A stretch of 18,919 bases of DNA from a bacterium (GTDB lineage: Bacteria; UBP6; UBA1177), in the NCBI GenBank assembly GCA_017538365.1, contig JAFYIZ010000040.1:1-18919 (forward strand), given 5' to 3'. This document shows, one piece after another, positions 1-9,000 of this stretch. A model generated the notes under the pieces. That model worked only from the letters and a program-made list of their open reading frames with translations. It made no database searches and was not told the origin of the DNA. Position 1 is the stretch's first letter. Each line of letters begins with the position of its first letter. The translations under genes were made by a program, and so were the position numbers.

Positions 1-3
1 TGA

Positions 4-43
4 ATCACGAGATCACGGGATTACGAGATCCCGATATTATGGG
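4..43. repeat. Degenerate 8-bp tandem repeat (window starts inside or next to it)
   Basis: Five consecutive octamers can be read: ATCACGAG, ATCACGGG, ATTACGAG, ATCCCGAT and ATTATGGG, roughly ATYACGRG, with the last two units decaying. Two of the units create a 6-bp inverted repeat (CGGGAT at 16-21, ATCCCG at 28-33) around a 6-nt loop, and a T6 run follows at 44-49. The array may extend upstream beyond the window. Its role is unknown. It lies just before the ribosome binding site of the protease gene, so it could be an untranslated-region hairpin or the end of an intergenic array. Confidence 0.55.
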
Positions 44-63
44 TTTTTTAAGGAATTAAGGTT

Positions 64-1437
64 ATGAAAAAAACAGCGTTTTTTCTTTTTTTGATTTCTT
101 TTTTCGTTCTTGTTTCGTGTGAAAGTGATGATATTTTGAATGTTTGGGAAAACAATGTCGAGGCAGATTGCTCGCAGGCAAGTGTCAACAGGCACGCTTT
201 CGCCTATCTAAAAGAGTGGTATCTCTGGTATGAGCATCTTCCGGCGGTAAATCCTGCTGATTATGAATCGCTTTCTGCAATGATCTCAGCCATAAAATAC
301 CGTGAAGGTGACACTTTGATTGACAGATTTTCCTACGCCGTAAAAAAGGCTGAACATGACGATTATTATGCCGGCAAGCGTTACGGCATGGGAATGTCAA
401 TGCAGCGCGACGAGAACAATGACATTTTTATTACGCTGGTTTATCCCGAAAGTCCGGCAGGTATCGCAGGGCTCAGGCGCGGTCAGCAGCTTCTTGCAAT
501 GAACGGAGTCTCTGTTGAAGAGCTCGATGAAAACGCTGCTTACAACAAAGAGCACCGTGATGACGAGGATTTTGAAGAAAAAACAGACTGGAACAACGTT
601 TATGATGCTGAAAATAAGGGCGAAGCGGTTCAATTCAAGGTTCTTGAGCATGGCGATGAACTTGAAACAACGGTATATCTTGACGACTACACCGGAAAAT
701 CGGTGCTTGCGGACAAAATTCTGGAGTATGACGGCGTGAAAACGGGATATATCCACTTTAAGGCTTTCATAAATTCTTCGGAAGATGAGTTGAACGAGGT
801 TTTTGCCCGTTTCAAAGAAGAAAATGTCGAGCATCTTGTCCTTGATCTGCGCTACAACGGCGGCGGACTCGTGAGGATTGCGCATCAGCTCGTAAACCTT
901 ATCATCGGTGACAAAGTGAAGGGGGACGAGATAATTAAACTTATATACAATAACAAGCATTCAGATCAGAATTATTCATATAAAGGTGATGTCCTGAAAA
1001 ATTCGCTTTCGGGAATAAAAAAAGTTGCGGTCATAGTTTCGTCGGGAACGGCAAGCGCTTCCGAAATGGTGATAAATTCGCTTACGCCTTATGTTGAAGT
1101 AGCTCTTATCGGCGAAACGACTTACGGCAAGCCTGTCGGAATGAACTCAAAGGATATCTGCGACCAGACGATTGTTCCGATCACTTTCAAATACGCAAAT
1201 TCGCAGGATTACGGCGATTTCTTTCTGGGCATGGAGCCCACTTGTGCGGCAACAGACGATATCAAGCACGATTTCGGAGACGAGAGAGAAGGGGAACTTG
1301 CAGCTTCGCTCTACTTTCTTTCTAACGGAAAATGCTCATCGAATGCGGCTGTGAAGAGCCCGAAAAAGAGAAAAACCATTGAAGAACTCATTCCGATTGA
1401 GCTCAAGGGAATGGGAAAAATCGATTATTCTTTTTAG
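64..1437 (+). CDS. S41-family (C-terminal processing peptidase-like) lipoprotein
   Basis: Predicted envelope-anchored serine protease of peptidase family S41. Residues 1-19 are a lipoprotein signal peptide with lipobox LVSC (Cys19). A PDZ-like segment lies at about 108-155 (VYPESPAGIAGLRRGQQLL) and the S41 catalytic core at about 225-400. The nucleophile is expected at Ser331 in SGTASASEM and the general base at Lys356 in TTYGKPVG. Their 25-residue spacing equals that of the Ser-Lys dyad in E. coli Tsp (S430/K455). DLRYNGGG (261-268) is the conserved substrate-groove strand and loop. The ATG is preceded by AAGGAA at 50-55. The gene stands alone on the + strand and converges with the glycosyltransferase gene. 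Substrates cannot be predicted; the family trims or degrades envelope proteins. The protease call is firm, the biological role is open. Confidence 0.9.
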   Translation: MKKTAFFLFLISFFVLVSCESDDILNVWENNVEADCSQASVNRHAFAYLKEWYLWYEHLPAVNPADYESLSAMISAIKYREGDTLIDRFSYAVKKAEHDDYYAGKRYGMGMSMQRDENNDIFITLVYPESPAGIAGLRRGQQLLAMNGVSVEELDENAAYNKEHRDDEDFEEKTDWNNVYDAENKGEAVQFKVLEHGDELETTVYLDDYTGKSVLADKILEYDGVKTGYIHFKAFINSSEDELNEVFARFKEENVEHLVLDLRYNGGGLVRIAHQLVNLIIGDKVKGDEIIKLIYNNKHSDQNYSYKGDVLKNSLSGIKKVAVIVSSGTASASEMVINSLTPYVEVALIGETTYGKPVGMNSKDICDQTIVPITFKYANSQDYGDFFLGMEPTCAATDDIKHDFGDEREGELAASLYFLSNGKCSSNAAVKSPKKRKTIEELIPIELKGMGKIDYSF

Positions 1438-1457
1438 GCGCGCCGAAAAGTTTATTT
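1430..1457. terminator. Possible bidirectional terminator between convergent genes
   Basis: The protease stop and the glycosyltransferase stop are only 14 nt apart. Around them CTTTTT (1430-1435) can pair with GAAAAG (1445-1450), and an inner GG/CC stem closes a CGCG loop. TTTATTT follows on the + strand. On the minus strand the stem itself supplies a T-rich arm. The stem is short and has one bulge, so this is only a plausible call. Confidence 0.35.
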
Positions 1458-2963
1458 CAGATCAGGATTCTGCTTCAAAAGTTCAGGATCAACTTCATAA
1501 ATGTTGAAATACGGAGCTTTGTGTTTCAAGACCATTCCTTTAGGAGGCTGGCTGCGTAGTTTCCTCAGATCTTCTTTCGATATCTTGAAGCGCGACGCAC
1601 TGGAATTCAGTTTGTGTGTGATCAGGAAAACTCCCGGTTTGTTGATTTGTTTAAGTGAATTTATGAACCTGTAGTTTTTGTTTTTGTAGCCTGAATAGTA
1701 GTCTATGCGGTAGTAAATGTTTCTATCAGCGAGGTAGATCGTGGTGTCGGGGTAGTTTGAAAGAAGTATTTTCATTGATTCTTTCTGATTGTTTCTGGTT
1801 GTTTTGTAAAAATTGCTGTTGTCGAGTGAAAAATAGATGTTGCTGATAAAAATGGTGAGAAAAATTACCAAAGCAGTGATTCTGGCGGCGATTTTTTTTG
1901 TTTTGACCAAGTCTGAAAGAAGAATTGCGCACATCGCGCATACCGGAAGAACGAAAATTACGGTGTAGCGGTTGTTTCTGATGAGTGTGGTGTAGGGGTG
2001 CAGGCTGGTCGGTGCGAATGACATGAAGAGAAAGTAAGAGAGGAACCAGATGAAGAAAAGAAGTTCTTTGCCGCATTTTTTCATGCACATTTTAACGATG
2101 CACGCAAGAAGCGCGGCTGCTGTGAAATATCCGCCGAATCCGAATGTCATCCAGCGTGCGAAGTTTCCGGCAGTGAAAACTGTTCTTATGTAGAAAAAGA
2201 GGTCTTTCGGATCAACGTCGGTCATTCTGTTCTGATATTCGACAACTTTTTTGCTGAGTTCGAAGACATGAAAGAAGTTGTTGTGGATTTTTAGATAGAC
2301 AAAACCCTGAAATATTGCCGGAACAAGCGAAACAAGCGCGGCGCAGACGACCCAGAGAACCGTTTTTTTGTTGAATCCTTTTTTATACCACAAATAAACC
2401 GAGACTAATGGTGCTATGAAAAGCCCCGTCGTTCTGGCGAAGAAAATCCAGCCTATAGCGAAGCCGCCCAAAATGAACCATCCGGTTTTTTCACTTTTTA
2501 CCCCCCGCTGGAATGAATAAACGGTGAGGAGAGTGAAAAATTCGAGAGGTGCCGCGACTTGGAGAAAGTTCGTGAAGATGGCGACAATCGGGTATGTGAT
2601 ATAAAAAAGAGTCGTGATAAAAGCGACAGCTCTGTCGGTTTCGGTTTCTATGATTTTGTACGCCAGCCAGACGCTTGAAATGCCGTAGACCATTGTAGGA
2701 AGCAGAGATGTAAAGTCGCTTACTCCGAACAGTTTGTAAAGAAGCGCCGACGGAGCAAAAACGACCCAGCGGACATCGAAAATGAATCCTGCGCTGAAGT
2801 TGCCGTTAGCGAATCTGTTTGCCAGTGTGCTGTAGGGAAAGTCGTCGCCCTGAGCGATTCCCATGAAGTTGATCATTCTGAATATGAATGAGAAAATCAT
2901 GAGCAGATATACCGGCTCTATTGGAAATTTTTCGAGTTTTTCACGGATTTTGTCTGAAAACAT
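1452..2963 (-). CDS. GT-C fold membrane glycosyltransferase (GT39/ArnT-like)
   Basis: A 503-residue polytopic membrane protein with about ten hydrophobic segments and a soluble C-terminal tail of roughly 100 residues. The acidic pair Asp40-Asp41 (GIAQGDDFPYS), just after the first membrane helix, sits where GT-C enzymes of the PMT/ArnT/GT83 group keep their catalytic Asp/Glu. RNNRYTVIFVLPV at the end of the membrane part resembles the conserved Arg-Tyr region before the last helices. Such enzymes transfer a sugar from a polyprenyl-phosphate donor on the outer face of the inner membrane to lipid A, a glycan or a protein. The acceptor here is unknown. The start is supported by GGAGG 4 nt upstream (2968-2972). 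It is last in the iorA-iorB-PHP-GT run, 14 nt after the PHP gene, which favours a role in surface polysaccharide. Confidence 0.75.
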   Translation of the reverse strand: MFSDKIREKLEKFPIEPVYLLMIFSFIFRMINFMGIAQGDDFPYSTLANRFANGNFSAGFIFDVRWVVFAPSALLYKLFGVSDFTSLLPTMVYGISSVWLAYKIIETETDRAVAFITTLFYITYPIVAIFTNFLQVAAPLEFFTLLTVYSFQRGVKSEKTGWFILGGFAIGWIFFARTTGLFIAPLVSVYLWYKKGFNKKTVLWVVCAALVSLVPAIFQGFVYLKIHNNFFHVFELSKKVVEYQNRMTDVDPKDLFFYIRTVFTAGNFARWMTFGFGGYFTAAALLACIVKMCMKKCGKELLFFIWFLSYFLFMSFAPTSLHPYTTLIRNNRYTVIFVLPVCAMCAILLSDLVKTKKIAARITALVIFLTIFISNIYFSLDNSNFYKTTRNNQKESMKILLSNYPDTTIYLADRNIYYRIDYYSGYKNKNYRFINSLKQINKPGVFLITHKLNSSASRFKISKEDLRKLRSQPPKGMVLKHKAPYFNIYEVDPELLKQNPDLK

Positions 2964-2977
2964 TCCGCCTCCTGAAT

Positions 2978-3658
2978 TTAAGAGTTTTCAAAAAGAAATT
3001 TATCGGAAAAAAGGTCTTTTTCAAGACCTGAAAAATTGTTTCTGAAGAAATTAAGCCCTTTTTCGACCTGTTCAAGCTGCGATGCGCGGTGAAGGTCGGT
3101 GCCTAAGTTGTTGATGATTCCTTTTTCCAAAAATCTGATCACCTGTTTTCTTTTGATGTGGAAAGAGGGTTTTGCCAAAGTCCGCACTGAAGACTGAAAG
3201 AAAACCTTGTATTTTTTCTTTAGTCCGAGCCAGAATTCATCGTCTTTTAAGTATCTTTCGATGTGGGCGAGAAGCGGGATGAAGCCGCCTGCATTGAGTG
3301 AAAAGACCGATTTTTCGATTTCACTTTTGCTGACAAGAGGCGAGTGGAATTCGACCATTATCACTTTGTAACCGTCGCTTGTCCTCGAAAATTCGCGGTG
3401 GTCTGTAAGCGCCTTTATCTGCGGGATGTTGCACATGTATTCGAAGCTGAAACGCCTGACCATCGTTTTGTTTAGAGCGGATATGCGCCCCATGACGATA
3501 TTGGGATCGGGATTGTAAAGAGCATGAAATTTGTGCGGAGTAGGGATTATCTCGATATAGCCGAAAGAAGACATTTCTTTAATTATTTCAAGTGTTTCAG
3601 AAACTTCTTCGGGGCCGTCGTCCAGCCCCGGAAGAAGATGAGAGTGAAGGTCTATCAT
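2978..3658 (-). CDS. CpsB/YwqE-type PHP-domain phosphatase
   Basis: 226 residues beginning MIDLHSHLLPGLDDGP, the signature of the PHP-fold tyrosine phosphatases CpsB/Wzb-like/YwqE. Metal ligands can be placed at His5 and His7, at His42 in IPTPHKF, at His132 and Glu134 in LLAHIERY, and at Asp188 and His190 in GTDLHR. Known members are manganese-dependent and dephosphorylate the bacterial tyrosine kinase that controls capsule or exopolysaccharide length. No such kinase lies in the window, so the partner is elsewhere or the substrate differs. The ATG is 12 nt after the iorB stop. I see no good Shine-Dalgarno sequence (the leader is pyrimidine-rich), which suggests translational coupling or weak expression. 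The protein is slightly shorter than usual, and HIER replaces the common HPER. Confidence 0.85.
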   Translation of the reverse strand: MIDLHSHLLPGLDDGPEEVSETLEIIKEMSSFGYIEIIPTPHKFHALYNPDPNIVMGRISALNKTMVRRFSFEYMCNIPQIKALTDHREFSRTSDGYKVIMVEFHSPLVSKSEIEKSVFSLNAGGFIPLLAHIERYLKDDEFWLGLKKKYKVFFQSSVRTLAKPSFHIKRKQVIRFLEKGIINNLGTDLHRASQLEQVEKGLNFFRNNFSGLEKDLFSDKFLFENS

Positions 3659-3670
3659 TGAATTAAGGAA

Positions 3671-4261
3671 CTACTTTTTCGAATTTTTCTCGGCAAATTC
3701 CCAGCCTGCGTTGATAGCTGCAAGGTTTGCTTTGACGATCTCTTCGCCTTTGCTGCCGAAAATGACCTCGACGCCTTTTCTGATGACGTTGATGTCAAGA
3801 CCGGTGAAAAGGCTTGCCGCACCTGCGATTACCATGTTCATGCCGCGTGCGTTGTTGACTTCTTTAGCGATGCCGTCGCCGTCGATTGCGATGCAGCGTG
3901 GCTGCTTTTTGAGTTCAGCCATAAGTTCGTCAACATTCGGGTAGTTGTCGATATTGATGAAAGGATTCGTGTTGGTTACGATCCAGCCCGTTTCGGGGTT
4001 GAGCCACGGAAGGTAGCGGAGAGATTCCATCGGTTCAACGCTGATGATGATGTCTGCTTTTCCCATCGGAACGAGGTCGCTCCATATCGGTTTGTCTGAA
4101 ATTCTGAAGTGGCTCTGAACGTCGCCGCCGCGCTGGCTCATGCCGTGAACTTCGGCCTGTTTGAGGTAAAGACCGCTTTCAACTGCGGCATAACCGAAGA
4201 TCTGTGCGATCGAAAGAATGCCCTGACCGCCTACACCTGCAAGAATCATATCACATTTCAT
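3671..4261 (-). CDS. iorB: Indolepyruvate:ferredoxin oxidoreductase, beta subunit
   Basis: 196 residues, the normal length for IorB and for gamma-domain subunits of 2-oxoacid:ferredoxin oxidoreductases. The N-terminal nucleotide/CoA-fold motif GVGGQGI is at 9-15 and the family motif AEVHGMSQRGG at 36-46. With IorA it oxidatively decarboxylates aryl pyruvates (indolepyruvate, phenylpyruvate, hydroxyphenylpyruvate) to aryl-acetyl-CoA and reduces ferredoxin in the cytoplasm, or runs in reverse to make aromatic 2-oxoacids. GGAGG (4269-4273) lies 7 nt before the ATG and abuts the iorA stop, so the two subunits are clearly co-expressed. Confidence 0.95.
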   Translation of the reverse strand: MKCDMILAGVGGQGILSIAQIFGYAAVESGLYLKQAEVHGMSQRGGDVQSHFRISDKPIWSDLVPMGKADIIISVEPMESLRYLPWLNPETGWIVTNTNPFINIDNYPNVDELMAELKKQPRCIAIDGDGIAKEVNNARGMNMVIAGAASLFTGLDINVIRKGVEVIFGSKGEEIVKANLAAINAGWEFAEKNSKK

Positions 4262-4273
4262 AAGAGCACCTCC

Positions 4274-5878
4274 TTACTTCTTTGCCGCTTTGGTTTTTCT
4301 TCTTAAAGTCTGCATGCATTCTCTCTGCGGAATGATTACAGATACGCCGTTGTATTCGATCTCTTCGGTGATGACTTTTACCATCTCTTCGTGTGTTGCC
4401 TTGGTGGGAACGACTACACGGATGTGGTTTTCGTCAACGCCCAAGCCTTTTACGATCTGGTAAAGTCTTCCTTCAGCGTGCGATTTCTGGCCGCCCGTCA
4501 TACCGGTCGTCGAGTTGTCGCTTATGAAAACGACGATGTTAGCCTTGTCGATGACTGCATCGAGAAGACCCGTCATGCCGCTGTGTGTGAAGGTCGAGTC
4601 GCCGATGACTGCGCAAGCGGGGAACATTCCTGCATCTGCAGCACCTTTTGCCATCGTGATGCTTGCACCCATGTCAACGCAGCTGTTTACTGCCTGGAAA
4701 GGCGGAAGTGCGCCGAGCGTGTAGCAGCCGATGTCGCCGAAAAGGTGGCCGTCGCCGTATTTGTCCTTGACTGCTTCGACGTAAGCTGCATAGAAATCTG
4801 CGTGGCTGCAGCCGGGGCAGAGTTTCGGAGGTCTTCCTGCAACGAGAGCCGGAATATTTTTGCCGATCGTTTCTTTAAGACCGAGAGCAGCTGCGATGAG
4901 ATTCGGATTGAGTTCGCCGTCACGCGGAAGTTCGCCCGACATTCTGCCGAGAACTTTTACATCCTTGTCGAGAAGGCCACGGAGAGCTTCTTCCACCATC
5001 GGCATACCTTCTTCGAGAACGAGAACTTTCTCACATTCCGAAGCGAGACGCGCGATGAGTTTTTTCGGAGCGGGATACTGGCAGACTTTTACTACCGGGT
5101 AGGGGCATTTTCCGTCGAAATTTTCCATGAGGTAGTTGAAAGCAAGGCCGCATGCGATGATGCCGAGCGACTTGTCAGCTGCGTCGATGTATGCGTTCCA
5201 TTTGGAGTTTTCAGACTCTTCCATGAATTTTTTCTGGTTTTCGAGAGTTCTTCTGTAGCTCTTTTTAGCGAGCGCCGGAAGAAGGACGAACTGGCGTTTG
5301 TCTTCCGGAAGTTTGAGCTCGTTCGGAGCGATCGGATCTCTGAGTTCGACACCCGAGCGGGAGTGCGAAAGACGGGTCGTGACTCTCATAAGAACGGGAG
5401 TTTTGTATTTTTCGGAAAGTTCGTAGCCGTCGAATACCATGTCGTAAGCTTCCTGCTGGTTCGAAGGTTCGAATATCGGAAGAAGGGCGAACTTTGCGAG
5501 GATTCTCGAATCCTGCTCATCCTGCGAAGAGTGCATGCTCGGATCGTCCGCAACTGTTACGATGCAGCCGCCGTTTGCGCCGGTTACGCCCGAGTTTACG
5601 AACGGGTCCATTGCGACGTTGAGACCGACGTGCTTCATCATAGCCATGCTTCTTTTGCCTGCATAGCTCATTCCGAGTGCGCCTTCAACTGCGGTCTTTT
5701 CATTTGCCGACCATGTTCTGTGGACGTTTCTTTCCGCCGCGACTTTGGAAGCCTGAGCATACTCCATAATTTCTGTGGAAGGGGTTCCGGGATAAGCGTA
5801 GAATCCGGAAATACCGGCATCGAGTGCCGCCTGGGCGATAGCTTCATCGCCTAAAATCATCATTTTTTTCTTAGTCAC
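4274..5878 (-). CDS. iorA: Indolepyruvate:ferredoxin oxidoreductase, alpha subunit (no C-terminal ferredoxin domain)
   Basis: TPP-dependent catalytic subunit. I chose the GTG at 5878 because GGAGG (5884-5888) sits 5 nt upstream and the protein then reads VTKKKMMILGDEAIAQ, as in the family; a TTG 33 nt further out has no comparable site. The 534 residues contain the pyrimidine domain (YPGTPSTEI at 29-37, SANEKTAVEGALGMSYAG), the LCPGC motif (353-357) and the TPP-binding GDS...NST segment (426-457). The protein ends about 13 residues after CMQTLRRK. The twin CxxCxxCxxxCP ferredoxin clusters that close classical archaeal IorA are absent. Short forms also occur in gut anaerobes as far as I recall, so this looks like a natural variant and not damage. 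Electrons would then pass to a separate ferredoxin. First gene of the minus-strand operon. Confidence 0.93.
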   Translation of the reverse strand: MTKKKMMILGDEAIAQAALDAGISGFYAYPGTPSTEIMEYAQASKVAAERNVHRTWSANEKTAVEGALGMSYAGKRSMAMMKHVGLNVAMDPFVNSGVTGANGGCIVTVADDPSMHSSQDEQDSRILAKFALLPIFEPSNQQEAYDMVFDGYELSEKYKTPVLMRVTTRLSHSRSGVELRDPIAPNELKLPEDKRQFVLLPALAKKSYRRTLENQKKFMEESENSKWNAYIDAADKSLGIIACGLAFNYLMENFDGKCPYPVVKVCQYPAPKKLIARLASECEKVLVLEEGMPMVEEALRGLLDKDVKVLGRMSGELPRDGELNPNLIAAALGLKETIGKNIPALVAGRPPKLCPGCSHADFYAAYVEAVKDKYGDGHLFGDIGCYTLGALPPFQAVNSCVDMGASITMAKGAADAGMFPACAVIGDSTFTHSGMTGLLDAVIDKANIVVFISDNSTTGMTGGQKSHAEGRLYQIVKGLGVDENHIRVVVPTKATHEEMVKVITEEIEYNGVSVIIPQRECMQTLRRKTKAAKK

Positions 5879-5941
5879 GATAACCTCCAGAATTATCAAA
5901 AAATAAGCCAAAAACTTGAATCAGCTAAAAAACGCGGGGCA

Positions 5942-5970
5942 CTTTAACATTTTAAAAAAGGAATGGTCAA
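5942..5970 (-). promoter_or_regulatory. Weak candidate promoter for the iorA operon
   Basis: On the minus strand TTGACC (5970-5965, five of six matches to the -35 consensus) is followed 17 nt later by TTAAAG (5947-5942, poor -10). It lies about 65 nt upstream of the iorA GTG in the 212-bp divergent region, where a promoter is expected. The -10 match is too weak for more than a guess. Confidence 0.25.
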
Positions 5971-6017
5971 CTTTTTTCTGCTTTGCTGCAAAAGTCGGCT
6001 GAAAGGTCGGATTTTTC

Positions 6018-6045
6018 TTGTTTTTTTATTTAAAATTTTGATAAT
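6018..6045 (+). promoter_or_regulatory. Candidate promoter for the giant lipoprotein gene
   Basis: TTGTTT (6018-6023) and GATAAT (6040-6045, five of six matches to the -10 consensus) are 16 nt apart in an AT-rich stretch, about 45 nt upstream of the ATG at 6091. The rest of the intergenic region 5889-6080 shows no gene and no strong operator. Confidence 0.4.
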
Positions 6046-6090
6046 TTATGGTCTTTAAAGGCTTTTAGGTCGTTAAGAATGGAGGTTTTC

Positions 6091-9000
6091 ATGAAACGTG
6101 CGTTTTGCTTGATTCTGGTTTTTGTCTCGATTTTTGCGTTTGCATCATGCAGCGCCAAGAAGAAAAAAGAGGAAAAATCGCTTGTCGAAGAAGAAGTAAC
6201 GAAAGAAGTTTCTGCCGAAGAGGGTGGAACAGTTACGAATGAGGATGAATCGGTTTCAATTGAAATTCCGGCTGGTGCTCTTGACAGCAACACGACAATC
6301 ACGATGAGAATATATGATGCCAAGGATTATCCCGGAACCGAAGACAAAACAGTAATCAGCAAGGTAGTCGAGTTCGAACCAACGGGTACGATTTTCAAAA
6401 AGCCTGTCATGATTTCGATGATAAGCGAGGGAACCGGCGAAAAACTCAGAGCCGCTAAGAAAAAAGTAGTTACCGCTGCGGTTTATAAAGAGGATAAAGG
6501 CCAGTGGAGTTACAGCAAAACCGGAGCTGCGGTAAAAGTCGGCAAGAACGCCGCAGGTGACCCGATTATGACAACAGCGGCTGGAGATCCGATCATGCTG
6601 AATGCTGCAGGCGATCCGATTATGCAGAGCACCGGAGCAATGCTGAGCGCGGCTGGAGATCCGATAATGGTAACGGCTGCAGGCGATCCGATTATGCATT
6701 CGGCTGCAGGCGATCCGATAATGATGACGACAGGTCACTTCACCGCTTACGCCTTTTTCTTCACTGAGTTTGAAGATGAGGAAGTACCGGTTGAAGAACC
6801 GACAGAACCGGAAAAGGATGATGATCCGGTTGTAAAAGATGATGACGACAACAACGATATCGAAATATCGGATGACGATACCGACGAAATATATGATATC
6901 GAAGAAGATGATGACGAGCCGGTAAACGATGAAGACGAAATTATAGTTGTCGACGAAGATGAAGACATCGATACTTATGCGGCAGAATGCGGAAACGGCA
7001 TTGTTGATCCTGATGAAGCGTGCGATAAAGGAAGTGATAACGGCACAACGGACTGTGCTTACGGCGAAATGTCATGCACGGTCTGCACAACAACATGTCA
7101 GATTGCGGAAGGCGCAATAAGCTACTGCGGCGACGGCATAGTTCAAAGCAACGAAAAATGTGACAAGGCTGAAACCGGTGAAGGAATCGGTTCAAGCTGC
7201 TCAGACGACTGCACAAAAATGTATTCCAAAGTGCTCTGCACGGGCATGGCTATATGCACTGACGGCGAGGGAAGACAGATTCTCTGCCCGAAGGAAACCG
7301 AAGAACTTTACGGTCAGGATGCGCAGTATGCCGCAGGAAAAGGTTGTGTTCCGCACAGCTACAGCGAGATCGAAAATCCTGAGACGATAGATGATGTAAT
7401 ATTAAGAGATTTGGGCCAGCAACCTCCTTTCGTCAAAGACGATGTGACGGGTCTCACCTGGTGGTTTACCGGAAGAAGCGGAACTTATGAAGAGATGAAA
7501 GAAGAATGTTCGCTTTCCTACGGCGGGATCGAAGACTGGAGACTTCCGACTCCGAAGGAACTTGCAAGCCTTTCCGATCTCGGAATGCTTTACGGCAGCA
7601 AGATCGATCCTGTTTATTTTGAAGAACTTTACTCTGAAACGAAAATGCAGTCGGAGCAAAAATCCTACTACGACTACGATTTGATCCTGACCTCGCTCGA
7701 AGGCTATTTCTATATGCTTGATTACGGCGTGATTGCCGAATTTGGTTCAAAATCCGGATACCTTATGTGCGTAAGCGGAGAAAAATACGGTGAAGTAAGT
7801 GCTGAAACCTATTCGACCGTTACAGAAAACGGCAAAGAAATGATTCTGGATTCAAGTACGAATCTTTTCTGGCAGAAAGAGCCGGTTAAGAAGGCAACTT
7901 GGAAAGAGGCACTTAAATACTGCGAAGATTCGACTTATGCGGGGCACAACGACTGGAGACTTCCGAACAAAAATGAACTTCTTTCCCTTGTAGATTATTC
8001 TAAATTGGAAGAAGCGGAAGAAGAACCCGTTGATGAGCCTGAATTGAGAGAAGAAACGGAGGAAGTATCCGAAGTTATCTCTTCATTCCCGGGCATGACA
8101 GCAGACATATTCTGGACTTCGACTCCTGCACCTGTCGATTATCTTGTATGGCTTATCCACATGCAGTACGGAGTTGTCGGTCCGTCCGGCGAAGTCGAAA
8201 ATCCGGGAGACGAACCGATAGTGGGACCGCAGCAGCCGCGGTCACTTAAAAGCATCAAAAGAGACGAAATTGCGGATGAAGAAGATGGTCCTGTAGTTCT
8301 CTGCGTCAGAAGCGATCTTGATGAAGAAGAGGAAACTCACGAATGTGACGGAACCGGCACAGGACCCTGCAGAGATGCATTCGGCACGATCTGGTCGTCG
8401 AGGATATACCCCGAAATTTTTGTAGATTTTGACCCGTCCTATCTCTCTTACGGCTCGTATTATGATCCCGAATGTGATCTGCGCGGTAGTGAGTGTTCCC
8501 GTTCCACAGTAAGAATGGCTGATATATATAACATTGCTGAAATGTGCCGCTATCTGAGCGAAAACGGCTCGAACAAGTGGAGACTCCCGACAATAGATGA
8601 GATCCGCAATACCGTTACAACTGAAAAACTCAAAAAAGATGGCGGAACATGCGGCGTAACGACTGTATGCAGGGAAGAGACGTGTTTTGATGAAGAGGCG
8701 TGCACGGGCGATTCTTATTCGAGAACAGCTTTGAATGATTTCGGAGCAATGTTTTCAGGCACTATGACACTCGATTCCTGGAGTGATGAAAATGAAAATT
8801 GGTCAAAGCCCTGGATCGTAGATGCCGCAGAGGGTCTTATCTATGCTGAAAGCGGAATTCCTGTTTCGCTGCTCGTCCAAAGGTGCGTTCTTGACAATAC
8901 CCTTGATGATTATGAGACGGCTCCTTACCCTGATCCGGCCGGACTCACGTGGTCTGATTTGAAGCCTTATGCGGAGTGGCGGGATGCTTACGATTACTGC

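Noticed and set aside
1437-1444. GGCGCGCC palindrome as a regulatory or recombination site
   Set aside because: An 8-bp palindrome between two stops is better read as the core of the proposed terminator hairpin; nothing else supports a site.
4391-5854. Open frame of 487 codons antisense to iorA
   Set aside because: It is exactly in codon register with iorA. It exists because iorA does not use TTA, CTA or TCA codons there, which would be antisense stops. Its translation is Cys/Arg/Phe-rich and matches no family.
5879-6090. Riboswitch, T-box or small RNA in the divergent intergenic region
   Set aside because: I could find only short AT-rich self-complementarity such as ACTTTT/AAAAGT, and no conserved core of a known class.
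6550-6723. Possible CRISPR-like or non-coding direct repeat array
   Set aside because: The period is 27 bp in frame, units differ at third codon positions and spacers are only 6 nt, so it is a coding peptide repeat.
6747-6968. Poly-Ser reading frame on the minus strand
   Set aside because: A mirror of the Asp/Glu-rich linker codons of the lipoprotein; low-complexity artefact.
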